This document shows positions 53,248-63,897 of a stretch of DNA of 64,000 bases, piece by piece. The DNA is taken from the NCBI RefSeq assembly GCF_900564145.1, contig NZ_UOOB01000001.1, forward strand, positions 2,916,754 to 2,980,753. Reading direction: 5' to 3'. The notes below the pieces were generated by a model. That model ran no database searches and was not told where the DNA came from. It saw only the letters and a list, made by a program, of their open reading frames with translations. The stretch is from Comamonas sp. lk (lineage in GTDB: Bacteria > Pseudomonadota > Gammaproteobacteria > Burkholderiales > Burkholderiaceae_C). Made by a program: the position numbers and the translations under genes. Position 1 is the first letter of the stretch. Each line of letters opens with the position of its first letter.

Positions 53248-55572
53248 TTATTCAGCCACGGCGTTTTCGGGCTCGGACTTGGGCGTGTCCATGGGCAGAT
53301 CGGTAATGGTCAGGTTGATGTCGCCCTTGCCTTCGTTGGCGGCATCGTCCCAATCCACTTCCAGGCGACCGCCGTTGACCAGACGGCCAAACAGCAGCTC
53401 ATCGGCCAGCGAGCGGCGGATGGTGTCCTGAATCAGGCGCTGCATGGGGCGTGCACCCATGAGCGGATCAAAGCCCTTCTTGGCCAGATGCTTGCGCAAG
53501 CCATCGGTGAAGGTGACTTCCACCTTCTTCTCGGCCAGCTGTTGCTCCAGTTGCAGCAGGAACTTGTCCACCACGCGCAGAATGATCTGCTCATCGAGCG
53601 GCTTGAAGCTGACGATGGCATCCAGACGGTTGCGGAACTCGGGCGTGAACAGACGCTTGATATCGGCCATTTCATCGCCGGCTTCACGCGGATTCGTGAA
53701 ACCGATGGTGGCCTTGTTCATGGTCTCGGCACCCGCATTGGTGGTCATGATGATGATCACGTTGCGGAAGTCGGCCTTGCGTCCGTTGTTGTCCGTCAGA
53801 GTGCCGTGGTCCATGACCTGCAACAGCACGTTGAAGATGTCCGGATGCGCTTTCTCGATTTCATCGAGCAGCAGCACCGAATGCGGCTTCTTGGTGATGG
53901 CTTCGGTCAAGAGGCCACCCTGGTCAAAGCCCACATAGCCCGGAGGCGCACCGATCAGGCGCGACACGGCATGGCGCTCCATGTACTCGGACATGTCGAA
54001 GCGGATCAGATCCACGCCCAGGATATAGGCCAGCTGTTTGGCAGCTTCCGTCTTGCCTACGCCCGTGGGGCCGGAGAACAGGAAGGAGCCAATCGGCTTG
54101 TCCGGCTTGCCCAGACCCGAGCGCGCCATCTTCACACTGGCCGCCAGCACGTCCAGCGCCTTGTCCTGACCGAACACCACGCTCTTCAAGTCGCGCTCCA
54201 GCGTCTGCAGCTTGCTGCGGTCGTCGTTGCTGACATTGGCCGGCGGAATGCGGGCTATTTTTGCCACGATGGCTTCGATCTCGGCCTTGCCGATGATCTC
54301 CTTGCGCAACTCGACCTTGGCAATGCGCTGGGCGGCGCCCGCCTCGTCAATCACGTCAATCGCCTTGTCAGGCAGGTGACGGTCATTGATGTACTTGGCG
54401 GACAGCTCGGCAGCAGCCTGCAGGGCTTCGGCAGCGTATTTCACGCCGTGGTGCTCTTCAAAGCGGGATTTGAGGCCCTTGAGGATATCCACGGTCTCCG
54501 GCACCGTGGGCTCGACCACGTCCACCTTCTGGAATCGGCGCGACAAGGCCGCGTCTTTTTCGAAGATGCCACGGTATTCCGTGAAGGTGGTCGCACCGAT
54601 GCAGCGCAGCTGGCCGCTGGACAGCGCAGGCTTCAAGAGGTTGGACGCATCCAGCGTGCCGCCCGATGCCGCACCGGCACCGATCAGCGTATGGATTTCG
54701 TCGATGAACAAAATTGCATGCGGCTTGTCCTTGAGCGACTTGAGCACACCTTTCAGACGCTGCTCGAAATCGCCGCGGTACTTGGTACCGGCCAGCAGCG
54801 CACCCATGTCCAGCGAGTAGACCACGCCGTCCTTGAGCACATCGGGAACCGTGCCTTCGGTGATACGCCATGCCAGACCTTCGGCAATCGCCGTCTTGCC
54901 CACGCCGGCTTCACCGACCAGCAGCGGGTTGTTCTTGCGGCGACGGCACAGGATCTGGATGGTGCGTTCGACCTCGTACTCGCGGCCGATGAGCGGATCG
55001 ATCTTGCCTTCCTTGGCGGCAACGTTCAGATTGAGCGTGAACTGCTCCAGCGGCGAGGCTTTCTCGTTGCGCTCTCCGGACGAGCCCTCTTCGCCTTCGG
55101 ACGGCGATTCGGACTTGGCGGGCTCGGGCGGTTCGCCCTTCTTGATGCCGTGGGCAATGTAGTTGACCACGTCCAGGCGCGTCACGCCCTGCTGGTGCAG
55201 GTAGTACACGGCATGGGAATCTTTTTCGCCGAAGATCGCCACGAGCACATTGGCGCCCGTCACTTCCTTCTTGCCATTGCCTGTGGATTGCACATGCATG
55301 ATGGCGCGCTGAATCACACGCTGAAAACCCAGCGTGGGTTGGGTATCCACCTCATCGGTCCCATCGACCTGTGGGGTGTTGTCCTTGATGAAATTGGACA
55401 GTGACGAACGCAGATCATCAATGTTGGCGGAGCAAGCGCGCAGCACCTCCGCGGCACTGGGGTTGTCCAGCAGCGCCAGCAGCAAATGCTCCACGGTGAT
55501 GAACTCGTGGCGCTGCTGACGGGCTTCAACAAAAGCCATGTGCAAGCTGACTTCCAGTTCTTGAGCGATCAT
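53248..55572 (-). CDS. clpA: ATP-dependent Clp protease ATP-binding subunit ClpA
   Basis: A 774-residue AAA+ unfoldase with an N-domain (1-145; [24 protein letters not shown]), a first AAA domain (Walker A GEAGVGKT, arginine-finger region), a second AAA domain ([27 protein letters not shown]) and a ClpP-docking loop with IGF (in [10 protein letters not shown]). It delivers unfolded substrates to ClpP, and the adaptor ClpS lies just upstream. The linker near residue 155-180 is acidic and Ser-rich. Length is normal (about 758-780). Confidence 0.97.
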   Translation of the reverse strand: MIAQELEVSLHMAFVEARQQRHEFITVEHLLLALLDNPSAAEVLRACSANIDDLRSSLSNFIKDNTPQVDGTDEVDTQPTLGFQRVIQRAIMHVQSTGNGKKEVTGANVLVAIFGEKDSHAVYYLHQQGVTRLDVVNYIAHGIKKGEPPEPAKSESPSEGEEGSSGERNEKASPLEQFTLNLNVAAKEGKIDPLIGREYEVERTIQILCRRRKNNPLLVGEAGVGKTAIAEGLAWRITEGTVPDVLKDGVVYSLDMGALLAGTKYRGDFEQRLKGVLKSLKDKPHAILFIDEIHTLIGAGAASGGTLDASNLLKPALSSGQLRCIGATTFTEYRGIFEKDAALSRRFQKVDVVEPTVPETVDILKGLKSRFEEHHGVKYAAEALQAAAELSAKYINDRHLPDKAIDVIDEAGAAQRIAKVELRKEIIGKAEIEAIVAKIARIPPANVSNDDRSKLQTLERDLKSVVFGQDKALDVLAASVKMARSGLGKPDKPIGSFLFSGPTGVGKTEAAKQLAYILGVDLIRFDMSEYMERHAVSRLIGAPPGYVGFDQGGLLTEAITKKPHSVLLLDEIEKAHPDIFNVLLQVMDHGTLTDNNGRKADFRNVIIIMTTNAGAETMNKATIGFTNPREAGDEMADIKRLFTPEFRNRLDAIVSFKPLDEQIILRVVDKFLLQLEQQLAEKKVEVTFTDGLRKHLAKKGFDPLMGARPMQRLIQDTIRRSLADELLFGRLVNGGRLEVDWDDAANEGKGDINLTITDLPMDTPKSEPENAVAE

Positions 55573-55635
55573 GTGCGACTCCTTTCGGCTTGCTAGGGAT
55601 TACTGACTGATACCTTATTTGAGGGCATCCAGCAT

Positions 55636-55995
55636 TTATTCAACAGGCTCAAATGTGGCTTGCAACGGGTGGCCCGCTTTATGGGCTGCCTGGTGCACTT
55701 GCTCGACCTTGGTGGCGGCTACGTCTTGGGAAAAGACGCCGCAGACACCTCGTCCATCCAGATGAATTTTGAGCATGATTTGGGTGGCCGCTTCACGGTT
55801 CTTGCCGAAAAACTCCTGTAGCACGACGATGACAAACTCCATGGGCGTGAAATCATCATTGAGCATCACGACCTGATACATGCGCGGCGGCTGCAGGCGC
55901 TGGCGGCGTCTCTCCAGCACCAGGGAGCCGCCTTCGTCAGGCGTATTCCTGACTCCAGGGACTACCGGGGGAATTGATGGGGGTTGAGTTGCCAT
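55636..55995 (-). CDS. clpS: ATP-dependent Clp protease adaptor ClpS
   Basis: A 119-residue N-end-rule adaptor with the conserved core [31 protein letters not shown] (about 40-70) and [31 protein letters not shown], which forms the hydrophobic pocket for N-terminal Leu, Phe, Tyr and Trp. It starts [10 protein letters not shown] at 55995; a second ATG three codons upstream is possible. Directly upstream of clpA, 63 bp apart. Confidence 0.96.
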   Translation of the reverse strand: MATQPPSIPPVVPGVRNTPDEGGSLVLERRRQRLQPPRMYQVVMLNDDFTPMEFVIVVLQEFFGKNREAATQIMLKIHLDGRGVCGVFSQDVAATKVEQVHQAAHKAGHPLQATFEPVE

Positions 55996-56190
55996 GAAAA
56001 CCATTCTAGCGAGCGATTGCGGTGTTTTTGCGCTGGCATATGCATAGCGATGTTAGGGATTTCAAGACTGGATTCGCATAAAGCGAGATTTATGCTTTAT
56101 TTTCCACTCCAGCCTTTGTAGTGCAAGCGCTTACCGCTACGATTTTTAGTAAGCAAAAAATTGTGAATGCTGTAGGAGGGCCGCCCCATG
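55996..56190. other. Intergenic region upstream of clpS
   Basis: About 195 bp with AT-rich DNA (56080-56170) that probably contains the clpS promoter. No gene is seen. Confidence 0.3.
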
Positions 56191-56238
56191 AAAAAGCACC
56201 CACAGCCTTGGGAGCACAGACTCCGAGACGGTGGGTGC
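56191..56238 (-). terminator. Terminator after dnaE
   Basis: On the minus strand, an 8-bp stem GCACCCAC/GTGGGTGC (56231-56238 with 56196-56203) encloses an inner GGAG/CTCC hairpin and is followed by TTTTT (the AAAAA at 56191-56195). Confidence 0.8.
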
Positions 56239-56264
56239 CAGGGGCGCTGAAGGCCGCCGCGTGC

Positions 56265-59200
56265 TTACTCGTAAATCACCTTGACCTGAGCCAGCCCGGC
56301 CTCGGCATACCAGGCCGCCAGCGCCTCATCCGAGGGGTAGAAACGGCTGGCATCGCCCAGCGCCAGCTCGCAGCTGGCCGAGCCTCGGTCGTCCGCGCAG
56401 ATCAGGCCCAGACGCACCTTCATGCCATGGGTGAGCGGGCCGGTTTCCGTCTCCTGCACCTTGGCCGGAAACTGGCGCAGCAGCTTGGGCACATCGGGCA
56501 TCTGCTCCGCCCCCTCGCCCACGCTGATCTGCAGATAGCGGGCATAACGACAGCGCGCATCGGCCAGACTCCACATCTGCTGCACCTTCATGCGCAGGCC
56601 GCCGCTGAAACGGTCGGGCTGCAAGCGGCCCGAGACCACTACAAACTCATCGTCCTTGATCAAGTCCTTGCAGGCGTTGAGCACTTTTTCGTCGGCCGAG
56701 GCCTCGATGACGCCTGATTTGTCATCCAGTGTGAAGATGCCCAGCTTGCCGCGCTGACCGTTGATGGTGCGAAAACCGCTCAAAATGCCGGCCATGGTCT
56801 GCGGCTCGCGGCTGTCGCGCATCTCGCCAATCGGCGTGCGCACAAAACGGCGCACCTCGGCCTCGACTTCGTCAAACAGATGGCCGGTCAGGTAAAAGCC
56901 CACTGCGGTTTTCTCCAGCGTGAGCTTTTCCTTCACCCCCCAGGGCAAAGCATCGGCCAGCGGCGGCTCCGCCGTGCTGGAGCCCACGGCATCGTCGCCC
57001 ATCATGTCGAACAGGCCGCCCTGATTGGCGTTGGCAATCGAGGTGGAAGCAAAGCCGAAAGCCACATCCACCGAAGCCAGCAGCGACGCGCGGTTCATGT
57101 CGATGTTGTCAAAAGCGCCGGCCTTGATCAGCGCTTCCAGCGTGCGCTTGTTGATGCGGGCCCGGTCCACGCGCAGGCAAAAGTCAAACAGGCTCTTGAA
57201 CGGGCCTTTTTCATGGCCGTTGGGGCCCGTGCCTTCGCCGTTGCGGGCGGCCACTATCGCTTCGATAGCAGCTTGCCCAGTGCCTTTGATGGCTCCAAGC
57301 CCATAACGTATGACTTTGTCGGTCACGGGCTCAAAGCGATGCACACCGCGGTTCACATCGGGCAGCTCGAAGGTGATGCCCATCTTGAGCGCGTCTTCGT
57401 ACAGCACCTTGAGCTTGTCGGTGTTGTCCATTTCCACGGTCATATTGCCGCAGTAGAACTCGGCCGTGAAATGGACCTTGAGCCAGCCCGTGTGATAGGC
57501 CAAGAGCGAATAGGCTGCCGCGTGCGACTTGTTGAAGCCGTAGCCCGCGAACTTCTCCATCAAGTCGAAAACTTCGTCGGCCTTGGTTTCGTTCAAGCCG
57601 TTCTTGGCCGCACCTTCCCGGAAGATCATCCGGTGCTTGGCCATTTCCTCGACTTTTTTCTTACCCATGGCGCGGCGCAGCAAGTCGGCGCCGCCCAGGC
57701 TGTAGCCGCCCAGCACCTGGGCGGTCTGCATCACCTGCTCCTGATAGACCATGATGCCGTAGGTCTCGGCCAGCACTTTTTCCACCAGCGGATGCGGGTA
57801 CTCCACCACTTCCTGCCCGTGTTTGCGGGCAATGAAGCTGGGAATCAGATCCATGGGACCCGGGCGGTACAAGGCGTTCAGGGCAATCAGGTCTTCCAGA
57901 CGCGAAGGCTTGGCCTCCTTGAGCATCTGCTGCATGCCGCGCGATTCAAACTGGAATACCGCTTCAGTCTTGCCGTCGGAAAACAGCTTGTAGGTGGGGT
58001 AATCGTCCAGCGGAATGTTCTCGAACTGGAAGTTCTCCTGGCCCTTGTGGCGCTTCATGATGAATTCGCGCGCAATTTCCAGAATGGTCAGCGTGGCCAG
58101 ACCCAAGAAGTCGAACTTGACCAGGCCCACCAGCTCCACGTCATCCTTGTCGTACATGGCCACCGCCGAGGTACTGCCCGGCTGCTGGTACAGCGGGCAG
58201 AAATCGGCCAGCTTGCCCGGCGCAATCACCACGCCGCCGGCGTGCATGCCGATGTTGCGGCACATGCCTTCGAGCTTTTGCGCCATCTCGATGATGGTCC
58301 TGACGTCTTCTTCCTTCTCTATGCGCTCGGCCAGAATCGGCTCTTCCTTGATGGCATAGGTGTACTTGTCGCCTTCCTTGGGCGGATTGGGCGGGTACTT
58401 GAGGGTGACGTGCAGGCCCGGCTTGTTGGGAATGAGCTTTGAGATGCCGTCGACGAACATATAGCTCATGTCCATGACACGGCCCACGTCGCGAATCGCC
58501 GCCCGCGCCGCCATGGTGCCGAAGGTGGCAATCTGGCTGACAGCATTGCGGCCGTACTTGTCCTTCACATAGTCGATGACCCGGTCGCGATTGCCCTGGC
58601 AAAAGTCGATATCGAAGTCGGGCATGGACACACGTTCGGGATTCAGGAAACGCTCGAACAGCAGGTTGTATTCCAGCGGATCCAGATCGGTCACTTTCAG
58701 CACATAGGCCACCAGCGAGCCGGCACCCGAGCCCCGGCCCGGGCCCACCGGGCAGCCGTTGGCCTTGGCCCACTTGATAAAGTCCGACACGATGAGAAAG
58801 TAACCGGGAAAGCCCATCTTCATGATGGTGTCCAGCTCAAACTCCAGCCGCTCCACGTAACGCGGACGCTGGGCATCGCGCTTGGCCACGTCGGGATACA
58901 GATGGCTCAGACGCTCTTCCAGCCCTTCAAAGGACTCCTGACGGAAGAACTGCTCCATGGTCAGGCCGTCGGGGATAGGGAAATTGGGCAGCTGCGGCTC
59001 GCCCAGCACCAGGGTCAGACTGCAGCGGCGGGCAATTTCCACCGTGTTCTCGATGGCGCTGGGAATGTCGGCAAACAGCGCCTTCATCTGCTCGGCCGTC
59101 TTGAAATACTGCTCGCGCGTGAACTTGCGCACCCGCTTGGCATTGCCCAGAATTTCGCCCTCGGCAATACAGACCCGCGCCTCATGCGATTCGTAATCAT

Positions 59201-59807
59201 CGGGCTTGAAGAACTGCGAGGGATGGGTCGCCACCACGGGCAGATTCAGGCGGCTGGCCAGCTTGACGGCGGCCAGCACATGGGATTCGTCATCGGCGCG
59301 GCCTGCGCGCTGCAACTCCATGAAAAAACGGTGGGGAAACATGCCCGCCAGACGCTGGGCAATCGCGGCAGCCCCTTTTTCGTCACCGCGCGTCAAGGCA
59401 ATGCCCACCGGCCCGGCCTGCGCGCCCGACAGCACAATCATGCCCTCGCCCAACTCCTGCAGCCATTCCCAGGTGTGCTGGGCCTGATCGCGCACCACGC
59501 CGCGCGTCCAGCCACGGGCCAGCAACTCACAGAGGTTGTGATAGCCAAGCTTGCTCTGCACCAGCACGATGATGCGGGAGGCCGGCGCACCGTTGATGCC
59601 CTCCATCACGATTTCCGCACCCAGCAAGGGCTTGACGCCCTTGGAGCGCCCTTCCCGGTAGAACTTGATACCGCCAAACAGACTGTTGAAGTCGGTGATG
59701 GCCAAGGCCACCTGCCCGTCTTCGGCAGCGGCCTTGATCGTGGCATTGATGCGGTTGGTTCCGTCCACGACGGAAAATTCGGTGTGCAGGCGCAAATGGA
59801 CAAACAT
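56265..59807 (-). CDS. dnaE: DNA polymerase III subunit alpha
   Basis: A 1180-residue replicative polymerase catalytic subunit: PHP domain at the N-terminus (FVHLRLHTEFSVVDGTNRI), the polymerase core with catalytic Asp pair in RVSMPDFDIDFCQGNRDRVIDYV (about 400), FGFNKSHAAAYSLLAYHTGWLK, then the helix-hairpin-helix and OB domains (GILSGFRTINGQRGKLGIFTLDDKSG). Length fits type DnaE1. The ATG at 59805-59807 is preceded by no Shine-Dalgarno; TACAAT lies 7 bases upstream. Confidence 0.98.
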   Translation of the reverse strand: MFVHLRLHTEFSVVDGTNRINATIKAAAEDGQVALAITDFNSLFGGIKFYREGRSKGVKPLLGAEIVMEGINGAPASRIIVLVQSKLGYHNLCELLARGWTRGVVRDQAQHTWEWLQELGEGMIVLSGAQAGPVGIALTRGDEKGAAAIAQRLAGMFPHRFFMELQRAGRADDESHVLAAVKLASRLNLPVVATHPSQFFKPDDYESHEARVCIAEGEILGNAKRVRKFTREQYFKTAEQMKALFADIPSAIENTVEIARRCSLTLVLGEPQLPNFPIPDGLTMEQFFRQESFEGLEERLSHLYPDVAKRDAQRPRYVERLEFELDTIMKMGFPGYFLIVSDFIKWAKANGCPVGPGRGSGAGSLVAYVLKVTDLDPLEYNLLFERFLNPERVSMPDFDIDFCQGNRDRVIDYVKDKYGRNAVSQIATFGTMAARAAIRDVGRVMDMSYMFVDGISKLIPNKPGLHVTLKYPPNPPKEGDKYTYAIKEEPILAERIEKEEDVRTIIEMAQKLEGMCRNIGMHAGGVVIAPGKLADFCPLYQQPGSTSAVAMYDKDDVELVGLVKFDFLGLATLTILEIAREFIMKRHKGQENFQFENIPLDDYPTYKLFSDGKTEAVFQFESRGMQQMLKEAKPSRLEDLIALNALYRPGPMDLIPSFIARKHGQEVVEYPHPLVEKVLAETYGIMVYQEQVMQTAQVLGGYSLGGADLLRRAMGKKKVEEMAKHRMIFREGAAKNGLNETKADEVFDLMEKFAGYGFNKSHAAAYSLLAYHTGWLKVHFTAEFYCGNMTVEMDNTDKLKVLYEDALKMGITFELPDVNRGVHRFEPVTDKVIRYGLGAIKGTGQAAIEAIVAARNGEGTGPNGHEKGPFKSLFDFCLRVDRARINKRTLEALIKAGAFDNIDMNRASLLASVDVAFGFASTSIANANQGGLFDMMGDDAVGSSTAEPPLADALPWGVKEKLTLEKTAVGFYLTGHLFDEVEAEVRRFVRTPIGEMRDSREPQTMAGILSGFRTINGQRGKLGIFTLDDKSGVIEASADEKVLNACKDLIKDDEFVVVSGRLQPDRFSGGLRMKVQQMWSLADARCRYARYLQISVGEGAEQMPDVPKLLRQFPAKVQETETGPLTHGMKVRLGLICADDRGSASCELALGDASRFYPSDEALAAWYAEAGLAQVKVIYE

Positions 59808-60034
59808 GGGCGCTATTGTAGAAAGCCCGCTTCGTCCTTGCGGGCTCAATGCTTCTGAAGCCCAAAGTCTCAACCTGCTTCGGCGCGCCCATTACAATGC
59901 TTCGATTCCTTTTTCAAGGGTGCCTCCAGCGCGCTGGTGTATGGTGTGCGATCCAACGTCGTGCCAAACCATGCAGCAGCAGCTGCCCAGCATGTCTTCT
60001 CATACAGCTAATGATTGTTAGAAAACTGTCCACC

Positions 60035-60829
60035 ATGCCGCGTATTTCACTGACTCTTGTCCCCGCCGTGTTGGTTGCCGCCGTGCTGGCAGGCTGCGCA
60101 AACACCAAAGAGGACCCGACGGCCAAGTGGACACCCGATCGCATCTACACCGAAGCGCGCGAAGAGTCCTCCTCCGGCGCCTACGACAAGGCCGTGCCGC
60201 TGTTCGAAAAGCTCGAAGGCCGTGCCGCAGGCACGCCGCTGGCCCAGCAGGCCCAGCTGGACAAAGCCTATGCGCAGTACAAGAGCGGCGAAAAAGTGCA
60301 GGCCACGGCCACGCTTGATCGCTTCATGAAGCTGCACCCCGCCAGCCCGGCCATGGATTACGCCCTCTACCTCAAGGGCCTTGTCAACTTCAACGACAAC
60401 CTGGGCCTGTTCTCCTGGTTCACCCGCCAGGATCTGTCCGAGCGAGACCAGAAAGCGGCCAAGGATTCCTTCGAGTCCTTCCGCGAGCTGGTGACGCGCT
60501 TTCCCGAATCCAAATACGCCGAGGATTCGCGCCAGCGCATGCAGTACATCGTGAACTCGCTGGCGCAATACGAAGCCCATGTGGCCCGTTACTACTATGA
60601 GCGCGGCGCTTACGTCGCCGCCATTGCCCGCGCCCAGGCCGCCATCAAGGACTACCAGGGCGTGCCCGCCGTGCGCGATGCCATGGTGATTTTGGTCAAA
60701 TCCTACGATGCGCTGGGCATGACCCAGTTGCGCGATGACGCAGACCGCGTGATGAAGAGCACCTTCAAGGACGATGCGGAGCTCAAGCTCAGCGGCGACA
60801 AGACCAAGACCTGGTGGAAGCTCTGGTAA
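60035..60829 (+). CDS. bamD: Outer membrane protein assembly factor BamD
   Basis: A 264-residue lipoprotein of the BAM complex. The signal MPRISLTLVPAVLVAAVLAGCANTKE has the lipobox L-A-G-C. The rest is five TPR-like helical pairs: WTPDRIYTEAREESSSGAYDKA, LAQQAQLDKAYAQYKSGEK, AMDYALYLKGLVNF, ESFRELVTRFPESKYAEDSRQRMQYI and HVARYYYERGAYVAAIARAQ. Those segments are diagnostic of BamD (ComL). I prefer ATG 60035; an in-frame ATG at 60011 would lengthen the signal by eight residues. Confidence 0.97.
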   Translation: MPRISLTLVPAVLVAAVLAGCANTKEDPTAKWTPDRIYTEAREESSSGAYDKAVPLFEKLEGRAAGTPLAQQAQLDKAYAQYKSGEKVQATATLDRFMKLHPASPAMDYALYLKGLVNFNDNLGLFSWFTRQDLSERDQKAAKDSFESFRELVTRFPESKYAEDSRQRMQYIVNSLAQYEAHVARYYYERGAYVAAIARAQAAIKDYQGVPAVRDAMVILVKSYDALGMTQLRDDADRVMKSTFKDDAELKLSGDKTKTWWKLW

Positions 60830-60863
60830 GCCAGCCAGCTTGAGCCTCAAGCCTCAATAAACC

Positions 60864-60894
60864 AAAAAAGGATACGCCATGCGTATCCTTTTTT
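60864..60894. terminator. Bidirectional terminator between bamD and the YoaA-like gene
   Basis: A 14-bp stem, 60864-60877 with 60881-60894, loop CAT, with six A's at one end and six T's at the other. Confidence 0.92.
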
Positions 60895-60906
60895 CATGGG
60901 CGCTGT

Positions 60907-62961
60907 TCAATTGCTGCCGCGCTGCTGCGCCAGAGCATCCAGCTGCGCCTCGAACTCGCCCTGGCCTGCCAGCATGCGCATGGGCGGCAGCGCAGCCAGC
61001 AGTTCGGCGCCATAGGCCATGGTGGCCAGCCTGGCATCACATACGGCCAGCATGCCCTGGTCGGTCTCGCTGCGAATCAGCCGCCCTGCCCCCTGCTTGA
61101 GCGCCATGGCAGCCTCGGGCAGCATGTAATCCTGAAAAGCGTGGCGGCCCACGCTCTCCAACTGGCGTGAGCGGGCCTCGACCAGCGGATCATCGGGCGG
61201 CGGAAACGGCAGCTTGTCTATGACCACCAGCTGCAGCACATCGCCAGGCAAATCCACGCCCTCCCAGAACGTGGCCGAAGCCACCAGAATGCAGCCCCGC
61301 GCCGACGCCCCCTGCGTCACGGCCCCGGCCGCCATGAAGCGCTGAATCAGCGCCAGCTTGGGCGCCTCGCCCTGCACCAGTACCTCCAGCTCGCCAAAAA
61401 GGCCCAAGCCATTGCGCAAGGCCATGCTGATGTTGTTCAGCGCCTTCAAGGTGGTGGTCAGCACCAGGGTGCGCCCGCCCAGGCGCTGGGCACCGTCCAG
61501 CGCCAGCTGAGCCACCTGCTGGCTGTGCTGGGCGCTGCCTGCCGCAGCAAAAGGCTGGGGGATGTACAGCCCGGCCTGGCGCGGGTAGTCAAACGGGCTG
61601 TCCACCTTGAGCACCCGCGCGCCGCGCAGACCGCAGGGTTCGACAAACCAGCTCAGCTGCGCATCCCGCCCCAGGGTGGCCGAGGTAAAAATCCAGCTGG
61701 CACCCTTGTCCGTATTTAGCTGATCGCTATGGTTTTCTTCGTCCAGCAGCCGGCCCAACAATCGCTCGCGCATGATGCGGGCAATGCTCAGAGGCGACTC
61801 CAGCATGCGCAGCTGCTGGGTGCCGACCTCCAGCCAACGCACGCAGTCTTCATCGGCAGCGGCCGCAAAACGCGCCAGGCGGGTGAGCAGCTCGGCACCG
61901 CGCTCATAGACACGCTGCAGATCGGCGGCCATGGCTTCCATGACGGCCAGCGGCGTAAGCAAGGCACGCAGGCTCTGGCCCAGGCGCACCAGGGCCGCGC
62001 GCCAGCGCTGTGCATCCAGACCCTGGGGCGTCACGCCCTGCCAGGGCAGACGGCCGCCTACGGGGGGCTTGCCGGCCTGCAGCCGCAACTCGCGCATGGC
62101 CTGCTCCAGCGTGGCGCACAGCACCAGCCAGTCCGCCATACCGCGCGCATGCACGCTGGTGCTGCGCAGCACATCACGCGCATAGCCTATGAGCTGCTGG
62201 CTGGACAAGGTCTCGCCGGCAAACTGCACGCCGATATCGTTGAGCTGATGGGCCTCGTCTATCACCACCACGCCGGTGCTCGGCAGCAACTGGGCCACGC
62301 CGGATTCGCGCACATCCATATCGGCAAACAGCAGATGGTGGTTGATCACGACCACATCGGCCTGCATGGCCTCCTGGCGGGCCAGGTTCACATGACAGTC
62401 CTGCCAATGGGCGCAGTCGGAGCCCACGCAGTTGTCCTTGGTGGTCGTGACCAGCGGCACCACGGGCGAGCGTTCGTCGAGTGCCGACAGCTCGCCCAAA
62501 TCACCGGTGCGCGTGATTTTTGACCAGCGCTCCACCGCGGCCACGGCGCGCAGTACCTGCGGGTCTTGCGGCGCCGTCTTGCCCTGGCGCACGCGCTCCA
62601 GCCGCTCCAGGCACAGATAGCTGCTGCGCCCCTTGAGGCGCGCCATGCGCAGCGGCAGGCCCAAAGCGCCCACCAGACGCGGCAGATCCCGGGCAAACAA
62701 CTGATCCTGCAAGGCCTTAGTTGCGGTGGAGACCAGCAGCCGCTGGCCGCTGAGCAAGGCCGGCACCAGATAGGCATAGGTCTTGCCCACGCCGGTGCCG
62801 GCCTCCACCACCAGTACCTCCCGGTTTTCGATGGCTTCGGCCACCGCGCTTGCCATGGCCGTCTGGCCGGCACGCGGCCTGAAGCCGGGCTCGGCCACGG
62901 ACAGGCTGCCATCGGGGGAAAATGCCGCCAGCACGGCGTTTTGCAGGGAACTCACAACCAA
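60907..62961 (-). CDS. yoaA: DinG/YoaA-family ATP-dependent DNA helicase
   Basis: A 684-residue XPD-like superfamily 2 helicase. Walker A is VVEAGTGVGKTYAYL, motif II VVVIDEAHQLND, and the 4Fe-4S cysteines are in SYLCLERLER and DNCVGSDCAHWQDCHVN. Motif VI is ALKQGAGRLIRSETDQGML. The KGRSSYLCLERLE and NHHLLFADMDVRESG segments match Escherichia coli YoaA closely. It works in replication-fork repair (with the polymerase III chi subunit in E. coli). The start is TTG at 62961 or GTG at 62955; no ATG fits the alignment. Confidence 0.92.
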   Translation of the reverse strand: MVVSSLQNAVLAAFSPDGSLSVAEPGFRPRAGQTAMASAVAEAIENREVLVVEAGTGVGKTYAYLVPALLSGQRLLVSTATKALQDQLFARDLPRLVGALGLPLRMARLKGRSSYLCLERLERVRQGKTAPQDPQVLRAVAAVERWSKITRTGDLGELSALDERSPVVPLVTTTKDNCVGSDCAHWQDCHVNLARQEAMQADVVVINHHLLFADMDVRESGVAQLLPSTGVVVIDEAHQLNDIGVQFAGETLSSQQLIGYARDVLRSTSVHARGMADWLVLCATLEQAMRELRLQAGKPPVGGRLPWQGVTPQGLDAQRWRAALVRLGQSLRALLTPLAVMEAMAADLQRVYERGAELLTRLARFAAAADEDCVRWLEVGTQQLRMLESPLSIARIMRERLLGRLLDEENHSDQLNTDKGASWIFTSATLGRDAQLSWFVEPCGLRGARVLKVDSPFDYPRQAGLYIPQPFAAAGSAQHSQQVAQLALDGAQRLGGRTLVLTTTLKALNNISMALRNGLGLFGELEVLVQGEAPKLALIQRFMAAGAVTQGASARGCILVASATFWEGVDLPGDVLQLVVIDKLPFPPPDDPLVEARSRQLESVGRHAFQDYMLPEAAMALKQGAGRLIRSETDQGMLAVCDARLATMAYGAELLAALPPMRMLAGQGEFEAQLDALAQQRGSN

Positions 62962-63065
62962 TACGCTTTCCGCCTCACGATGCAGTGCACAATTGCGTCT
63001 GCTATTTCGTTATCTATCTCCAACCGTTAGCAGTCGCCTACTTGTCGCACTGCTCCAGCTCGTCA

Positions 63066-63845
63066 ATGTCTTCCAACTTTCGCATCCAGGCCTCGACCGG
63101 CATACACCGCGGCGACAGGGAATATCAGCAGGATCAGGTGTTGCTGATGTCGCATCCGCGTGTCAACGGCTGCGTCCTAGGTGTGGTCGCCGACGGCATG
63201 GGCGGGCGCAGCGGCGGGCGCAAGGCCTCCGATCAAGTCATGCTCACGGCCCGCCAGCTGTTCGAGCAGTTCGATCCGCAGACCGAAGAGTGCAGCCGCA
63301 TGCTGCGCACCATTGTGCAGGATGCGCACACCGTGATTCGCCTCACGGCCATGTCCTCCGAACAAGAACCGCACAGCACTTTTGCCGCCTTTGTCATGCT
63401 GCCCAGCGGGCGCTGCCATATCGTGCATTCAGGCGACTCGCGCGTCTATCACTATTGCGGCGATCAAATGCTGTATCGCACCAAAGATCACTCCTATGTA
63501 CAAGCCCTGGTGGCCAGGGGTGAACTGAGCGAGGAGCAGGCCAACAACCACCCCCAGTCCAACATCTTGCTTGGCTGCCTGGGCACGGAGGCACCGCCGC
63601 CCATGGAGCACCATGTGATCGAAGCCCTGCGCCCCGGCGAGACGCTGATGGCCTGCTCGGACGGCATCTGGCACTACTTCACGCAGCAGGAGCTGGGCAC
63701 GGTGCTGAACGCGCTGACACCGCGCGAAGCCACGGAATTTCTGATCGACAAGGCGCGTAGCCGCGCCCGTGGCCATGGCGACAATCTGTCGCTGGCCGTG
63801 CTCAAGCTGGTGGCGATAGCCCCCACAGACCAACCAGCGACCTGA
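63066..63845 (+). CDS. PP2C-family serine/threonine phosphatase
   Basis: A 259-residue metal-dependent phosphatase. Metal-binding motifs are GDREYQQDQV, VVADGMGGRSGG, VHSGDSRVYHY, ACSDGIWHYF and GHGDNLSLAVLK, covering PP2C motifs 1, 2, 5 and 11. There is no membrane segment. The likely substrate is a phosphorylated Ser/Thr protein, and partner kinases are normally encoded nearby; none lies inside this window. The ATG at 63066 (MSSNFRIQAS) is preferred over an upstream extension that overlaps the helicase gene. Confidence 0.92.
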   Translation: MSSNFRIQASTGIHRGDREYQQDQVLLMSHPRVNGCVLGVVADGMGGRSGGRKASDQVMLTARQLFEQFDPQTEECSRMLRTIVQDAHTVIRLTAMSSEQEPHSTFAAFVMLPSGRCHIVHSGDSRVYHYCGDQMLYRTKDHSYVQALVARGELSEEQANNHPQSNILLGCLGTEAPPPMEHHVIEALRPGETLMACSDGIWHYFTQQELGTVLNALTPREATEFLIDKARSRARGHGDNLSLAVLKLVAIAPTDQPAT

Positions 63846-63897
63846 TCCAGCTTGGCAAGAAGCAGCAGAGCCTGGCGCGCCGTCCGTCCTGTTTCAC

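Noticed and set aside
56188..56250. A 20-codon frame MKKHPQPWEH... with AGGAGG upstream
   Set aside because: It coincides with the dnaE terminator hairpin, the spacing from AGGAGG is long, and the frame has no support beyond the start.
56880..58442. A 520-codon plus-strand frame inside dnaE
   Set aside because: A shadow of dnaE; the catalytic motifs of the polymerase lie on the minus strand.
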